Shown here one piece after another: positions 49,774-52,617 of a DNA stretch of 52,617 nucleotides; within the stretch, counting starts at the first letter, position 1; each line of letters starts with the position of its first letter. Under the pieces are notes generated by a model. The model was given only the letters and a program-made list of their open reading frames with translations. It did no database searches and was not told the DNA's origin. Source of the DNA: an uncultured Collinsella sp. (GTDB lineage: Bacteria; Actinomycetota; Coriobacteriia; Coriobacteriales; Coriobacteriaceae); assembly GCA_937943045.1 (NCBI GenBank), contig CALEBN010000058.1, positions 1 to 52,617 of the forward strand. Direction: 5' to 3'. The position numbers and the translations under genes were made by a program.

Positions 49774-50574
49774 TTACGGATTATACTTCCCGGCCAGCGC
49801 ATTCAGCAGAACCTTCATCAGGTCGCTGTTGCCCTTGAAGCCGCTGATCTTCGTCGGCGTCTTGCCGGTGGCAGGGTAGGCGCGGGTCACGGGGACCTCG
49901 CAGGCCTTCAGGCCCAGCTGCGTCGCGCGGATGCTTAAATACGCCAGCAGCTCATACCCGCCAAAGACATCGCGCAGCGGGCGGACATCCGGGTGGGTCA
50001 GGTACTCGCGGCTGTAGGCGCGGTAGGCGTTGGTCGTATCGGTGAACCACTGGTGCGCCCCCAGGCTGACGAGCGGTGCGTGGATGAGCCGCACGGCGGC
50101 ATAGCGCACCGGCGGCGTGTTGATGGCGTGGCCGCCGCGGATAAACCGGCTGCCCTGCACGAGGTCATAGCCCTCCTGCAGTTTTGCGATAAACTCGGGC
50201 ACGTCCTCGATGGAGTCCTTGTTGTTGCCGTCGATGGTCAGGACGCCTTTATAATTGCGGTCCAGCGCAAAATACATGCCCATGCGCAGCTGGGCGCCCT
50301 GCCTGCCGGGGCCGGTTTTCGTCAGCAACGTGTTGACGTGGTAGAGCGCCAGCGTCTCCCGCTTCATGCTGCCGTCGGTGGAGCCGCCGTCGCAGATGAC
50401 GATGTCGCAGAGCTGGTCGATGCCCGCCTTCTGGGCGCGGCCCAGCTCGGTCAGGATGCGCGCGCCCTCGTTGATGACGGGGATCAGCAGACAGTAGTCA
50501 TGGCGGCGGCCCTCAAACTCCACAGCCGTGTAGTCGGGCACGCCGTTCAAGTTTGTGCGCTCATACTCGATCAT
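49774..50574 (-). CDS. Soluble family 2 glycosyltransferase (DPM1-like)
   Basis: The 266-aa GT-A protein has VICDGGSTDGS, TIDGNNKDS and LVQGSRFIRGGHA motifs typical of dolichyl/polyprenyl-phosphate mannose synthase-like enzymes, without C-terminal membrane helices. It likely transfers a sugar from a nucleotide donor to a lipid carrier or glycan. Start: the ATG at 50574 overlaps the TIM-barrel gene stop by 4 bp. Confidence 0.85.
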   Translation of the reverse strand: MIEYERTNLNGVPDYTAVEFEGRRHDYCLLIPVINEGARILTELGRAQKAGIDQLCDIVICDGGSTDGSMKRETLALYHVNTLLTKTGPGRQGAQLRMGMYFALDRNYKGVLTIDGNNKDSIEDVPEFIAKLQEGYDLVQGSRFIRGGHAINTPPVRYAAVRLIHAPLVSLGAHQWFTDTTNAYRAYSREYLTHPDVRPLRDVFGGYELLAYLSIRATQLGLKACEVPVTRAYPATGKTPTKISGFKGNSDLMKVLLNALAGKYNP

Positions 50575-51359
50575 GCGAACACCTCCGCGATATAGTCCAT
50601 CGTGCGGCGGATCGTATCCACGTCGGTGTGGGCCATCTCGACGGAGACGAAGCCGCGGTAGCCGACAGCCCCCAGCAGCAGCGCCAGCTCCTTGTGCTCG
50701 GGGCGGCGCTCAATCGGGACCAGACCCGGCTCACTGATGTGGACATGGCTGACATACTGCATATCATCAATGAAGCTCTGCAAGTGCTCTCCCTGCGCCA
50801 GCACGGTGGACAGGTCCAGATTGACCGACAAGCCCGGGTTGTCCAGCCGCTTGACGAGCGCAAAGGCGTCGGCGGTGCCGTTCAGGTAGTTCGTGTACAT
50901 CGGCGGGTTGGCCTCCAGCGCCAGATGCACGCCGTACCGCGCGGCCAGGTTGCCCGCCTGCATGAAGAACGCCTCGGCGGCGGCATCGTTGGCCCCCAGC
51001 GGGCGCATACGGTTCTTCGGGCAGCCGAACACCAGCGACGGGCAGTTCAGGCTGTGGGCAAACTGGAACGCCTGCGCCGTGTAGTCCAGCAGGTGCTCGG
51101 TGTCGGCAGGGTCAAAGATATTGCCTTTCTGACCGTACCAGATGCTTTGCAGACTGGGCACCGAGAAGCCCCAGCGGTTTTTGAGGTAGCCGCCGAACAG
51201 CAGCGCACTCGTCAGGTTTTCATACGGTGCTTCGGAGAAAATGCGGGTCGGGGCCAGCTCCAGGCCGGTGAAGCCCGCCTGCTGCATGGCCGCGTATACG
51301 GTTTCGTCATCATCCTTCTGCCATGCAATGTTCGAGATGGCAAGCTGATAGCTCGGCAT
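50571..51359 (-). CDS. Xylose isomerase-like TIM-barrel sugar isomerase/epimerase
   Basis: The 262-aa protein shows the AP-endonuclease-2/xylose isomerase-like barrel: an N-terminal SNIAW strand, LVFGCPKNRMRP, LALEANPPMYTNY with a metal-ligand Glu, NLDLST and VHISEPG with a metal-ligand His/Glu pair. It probably epimerises or isomerises a sugar for the glycosyltransferases beside it. Start: GGAGGG eight bases before the ATG at 51359, three bases past the SDR stop. Confidence 0.84.
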   Translation of the reverse strand: MPSYQLAISNIAWQKDDDETVYAAMQQAGFTGLELAPTRIFSEAPYENLTSALLFGGYLKNRWGFSVPSLQSIWYGQKGNIFDPADTEHLLDYTAQAFQFAHSLNCPSLVFGCPKNRMRPLGANDAAAEAFFMQAGNLAARYGVHLALEANPPMYTNYLNGTADAFALVKRLDNPGLSVNLDLSTVLAQGEHLQSFIDDMQYVSHVHISEPGLVPIERRPEHKELALLLGAVGYRGFVSVEMAHTDVDTIRRTMDYIAEVFA

Positions 51360-51362
51360 GGG

Positions 51363-52292
51363 TCAATCCCTCCAACTGCGCATAAAGCGCGTAATATCAT
51401 CCAATTCCTGCTGTTTTGTGCAAAGGTAATCGCCGCTGCCGCCCAAAAGCGCCGCGTGGCGGCTGCGCAGGTCGTAGTCAAACGGGGGCTTGGGCAGTTC
51501 ATTGCGCCAGTCCGCTTTTCCGGTCACAGCGGTGTAGACCTCGGCGGCAGAGACCGGCGGCGTGCAGAGGTGCAGCAGCTTTACATCAGCGGCGCGGGCA
51601 GCCTCCATATCCGACCAGAGACGGCCTAAATTATAGAACTGGTAGCGGCTGCGGGCATCGGTGAAGGCCAGGGCGTTGAAGTCATTGGCCGCAAAAAAAG
51701 CGCGCAGCGCTGCCGGGTCGGCGGTGCCGTTCAGCTTGTAAAAGCCGTTGTCCGCCAGCGCGTAGGCTGATTTGACAAGCGGCGATTTTGCCGCCAGCTC
51801 GCTGTATTTTTCCGGTCTGAGCATGGCCGGGGTGATGGTGTGCAGGTCAAAGAGGAAGTTTTTCCTGATGCCGGCGCCGTACAGTGCGGGCAGGCGCACA
51901 ATGAGCGCGTCGGGGAAGTCCTCGCGCACCCAGTGCTCCAATTGCAGACGGTTTTTGCCGTAGGCGGGCAGACCTTCGGTGTCCTGCGCGGGGCTGTCCT
52001 CATAGACGCCGCGGCTGTCTGCCAGCACGGCAATGCTGGAAATCAGGACAAGTCTTTTGGGCGCGATTTGGCGGATATTCTCCCGCGCGGCGCGCATGAC
52101 GGCAAGGTCGGCCTCCGGGTCGGCGTTGGCCAGGAACATGGCCGCCGGCACGCCCGCGTAGACGCAGAGGTCCGGGCGGGTGCCGTACTGCGCGGTTATG
52201 TCACTGCTGTGGCATTCCGCGGCGAAGGTATGTTTGGCCAGCAGGTTGCCCCCCACAAACCCGGTGGAGCCGACGAGCAAGTCACAGGACAT
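51363..52292 (-). CDS. NAD(P)-dependent SDR-type sugar epimerase/reductase
   Basis: The 309-aa extended SDR has the dinucleotide motif GSTGFVGG (8-15), ISSIAV for the catalytic Ser region, and YGKNR where the family has YxxxK; the Lys position is Arg. Many members acting on nucleotide sugars share this YGxNR form, but activity should not be assumed. Start: AAGGGG seven bases before the ATG at 52292. It heads the group SDR, TIM-barrel, GT2 and has a strong promoter at 52326-52354. Confidence 0.83.
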   Translation of the reverse strand: MSCDLLVGSTGFVGGNLLAKHTFAAECHSSDITAQYGTRPDLCVYAGVPAAMFLANADPEADLAVMRAARENIRQIAPKRLVLISSIAVLADSRGVYEDSPAQDTEGLPAYGKNRLQLEHWVREDFPDALIVRLPALYGAGIRKNFLFDLHTITPAMLRPEKYSELAAKSPLVKSAYALADNGFYKLNGTADPAALRAFFAANDFNALAFTDARSRYQFYNLGRLWSDMEAARAADVKLLHLCTPPVSAAEVYTAVTGKADWRNELPKPPFDYDLRSRHAALLGGSGDYLCTKQQELDDITRFMRSWRD

Positions 52293-52325
52293 AGCAATTC
52301 CCCTTTGCACATTTATACAAGGTAC

Positions 52326-52354
52326 ATTATAGCCTATTGCGGGGGAAAAAGCAA
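52326..52354 (-). promoter_or_regulatory. Promoter of the sugar-gene operon
   Basis: On the minus strand TTGCTT (52349-52354) and a perfect TATAAT (52326-52331) are exactly 17 bases apart, 34 bases upstream of the SDR start. The -35 box overlaps the stem of the preceding terminator. Confidence 0.75.
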
Positions 52355-52383
52355 CGCCCTGTGCGGAATCGCACAGGGCGTTG
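52346..52383 (-). terminator. Rho-independent terminator after the HisH-type gene
   Basis: A 14-bp perfect stem (52352-52365 with 52370-52383) with a GAAT loop is followed by CTTTTT on the minus strand. It separates the HisH-type transcript from the sugar operon. Confidence 0.92.
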
Positions 52384-52397
52384 TAAATAATTGCTAT

Positions 52398-52483
52398 GTA
52401 GGGGCCGGGCATGCCCGGCCCGCAACTGTACGGCAAGCCGGCTTTTATGGCAAAGCCCCGGGCCGGACATGTCCGGCCCCTAC
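52398..52483. repeat. Head-out pair of REP palindromes (GTAGGGGCCGG)
   Basis: One unit starts GTAGGGGCCGGGCATGCC on the plus strand; the other starts GTAGGGGCCGGACATGTCC on the minus strand. They differ only by compensating changes in the stem, which argues that the hairpin is kept by selection or by its mobilising enzyme. Confidence 0.8.
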
Positions 52484-52490
52484 CGCTCGG

Positions 52491-52617
52491 TCATTTCAAA
52501 AACTCCTCAATAATTTTCAGCCCGACCGCACCGGATTTTTCCGGGTGGAACTGGCAGCCGAGGACGCTGCCGTGGCTCGCGGCGGCGCAGATCTCGCGCC
52601 CGCCGTAGACGGTGTCG
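52491..52617 (-). CDS. hisH: HisH-type glutamine amidotransferase, C-terminal 41 residues; cut by window edge
   Basis: The visible end shows the class I amidotransferase His/Glu pair in GCQFHPEKSG followed by VGLKIIEEFLK and a stop at 52491-52493. This closing motif is diagnostic of HisH, the glutaminase subunit of imidazole glycerol phosphate synthase. Since a sugar cluster follows, it could instead be a WbuY/PseA-type amidotransferase used for sugar amination; both families share this end. The rest lies beyond the window. Confidence 0.8.
   Translation of the reverse strand, partial: DTVYGGREICAAASHGSVLGCQFHPEKSGAVGLKIIEEFLK

Noticed and set aside
52491..52617. A complete histidine operon at the right edge
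   Set aside because: Only the last 41 residues of a HisH-type protein are visible; no other his gene is in the window.

Overview
The window reads as two genomes joined end to end. Bases 1 to about 38,000 look like a Coriobacteriia chromosome (Actinomycetota; Collinsella-like by my recognition, which is inference). They are GC-rich, with an intact chain alaS-ruvX-mltG-yqeG-aroK-aroB-like-pepQ-efp-asp23-nusB-xseB-tlyA-nadK-recN and an ileS controlled by a T-box leader. Bases from about 39,100 to the end look like a Clostridia/Oscillospirales chromosome (Faecalibacterium-like, also inference). They carry the clostridial IspH-ribosomal protein S1 fusion beside plsC and cmk, and many short palindromic repeats with a GTAGGGG head that are absent from the first part. 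Between them lies an AT-rich patch with a peptidase E-like gene and a 130-bp inverted-repeat element. There is no integrase, transposase, tRNA attachment site or run of Ns at the join, so an assembly or scaffolding chimera is the simplest explanation and must be excluded before anything is made of synteny across it.

Layout of the first part. A partial tRNA-Glu and its promoter are followed by the CCA-adding enzyme. Next comes a compact fructose phosphotransferase locus: two tandem PfkB-type sugar-phosphate kinases, Enzyme I, HPr, a three-domain fructose permease (B-C-A) and a divergent RpiR-type regulator. All parts needed to import fructose as fructose-1-phosphate and convert it to fructose-1,6-bisphosphate sit together. 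Bases 10,092 to 23,291 are one long leftward housekeeping run with many 4- to 11-bp gene overlaps. The AroB homologue in it has lost the metal-binding residues of dehydroquinate synthase. From 23,486 to 33,172 come a small membrane protein, an overlapping group (DUF948-like, RsbW-like, SigB/F-type sigma factor, AI-2E family permease), rarA, dgt, a prepilin peptidase-like gene with no ordinary start codon, a membrane glycosyltransferase, rluD and lspA. ileS with its T-box and a divergent GldA-type dehydrogenase end this part.

Layout of the last part, all leftward: a HisH-type glutaminase fragment at the window edge; a sugar/glycan group (SDR epimerase, TIM-barrel isomerase, two GT2 glycosyltransferases, an FAD oxidoreductase with a cysteine cluster, a large membrane protein); an HI0933-type flavoprotein; cmk; plsC; ispH-rpsA; a GtrA-like protein; a small membrane protein coupled to deoC; and deoC.

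A second theme is long DNA palindromes between genes in the first part (185-296, 6277-6428, 9850-10037, 33338-33393, 33414-33541, 33539-33573). Two of them have an arm that runs over a stop codon. I saw no CRISPR array, prophage, insertion sequence or recognisable defence system. The best candidates for something undescribed are the degenerate AroB paralogue, the palindrome families and the sugar-modification cluster.
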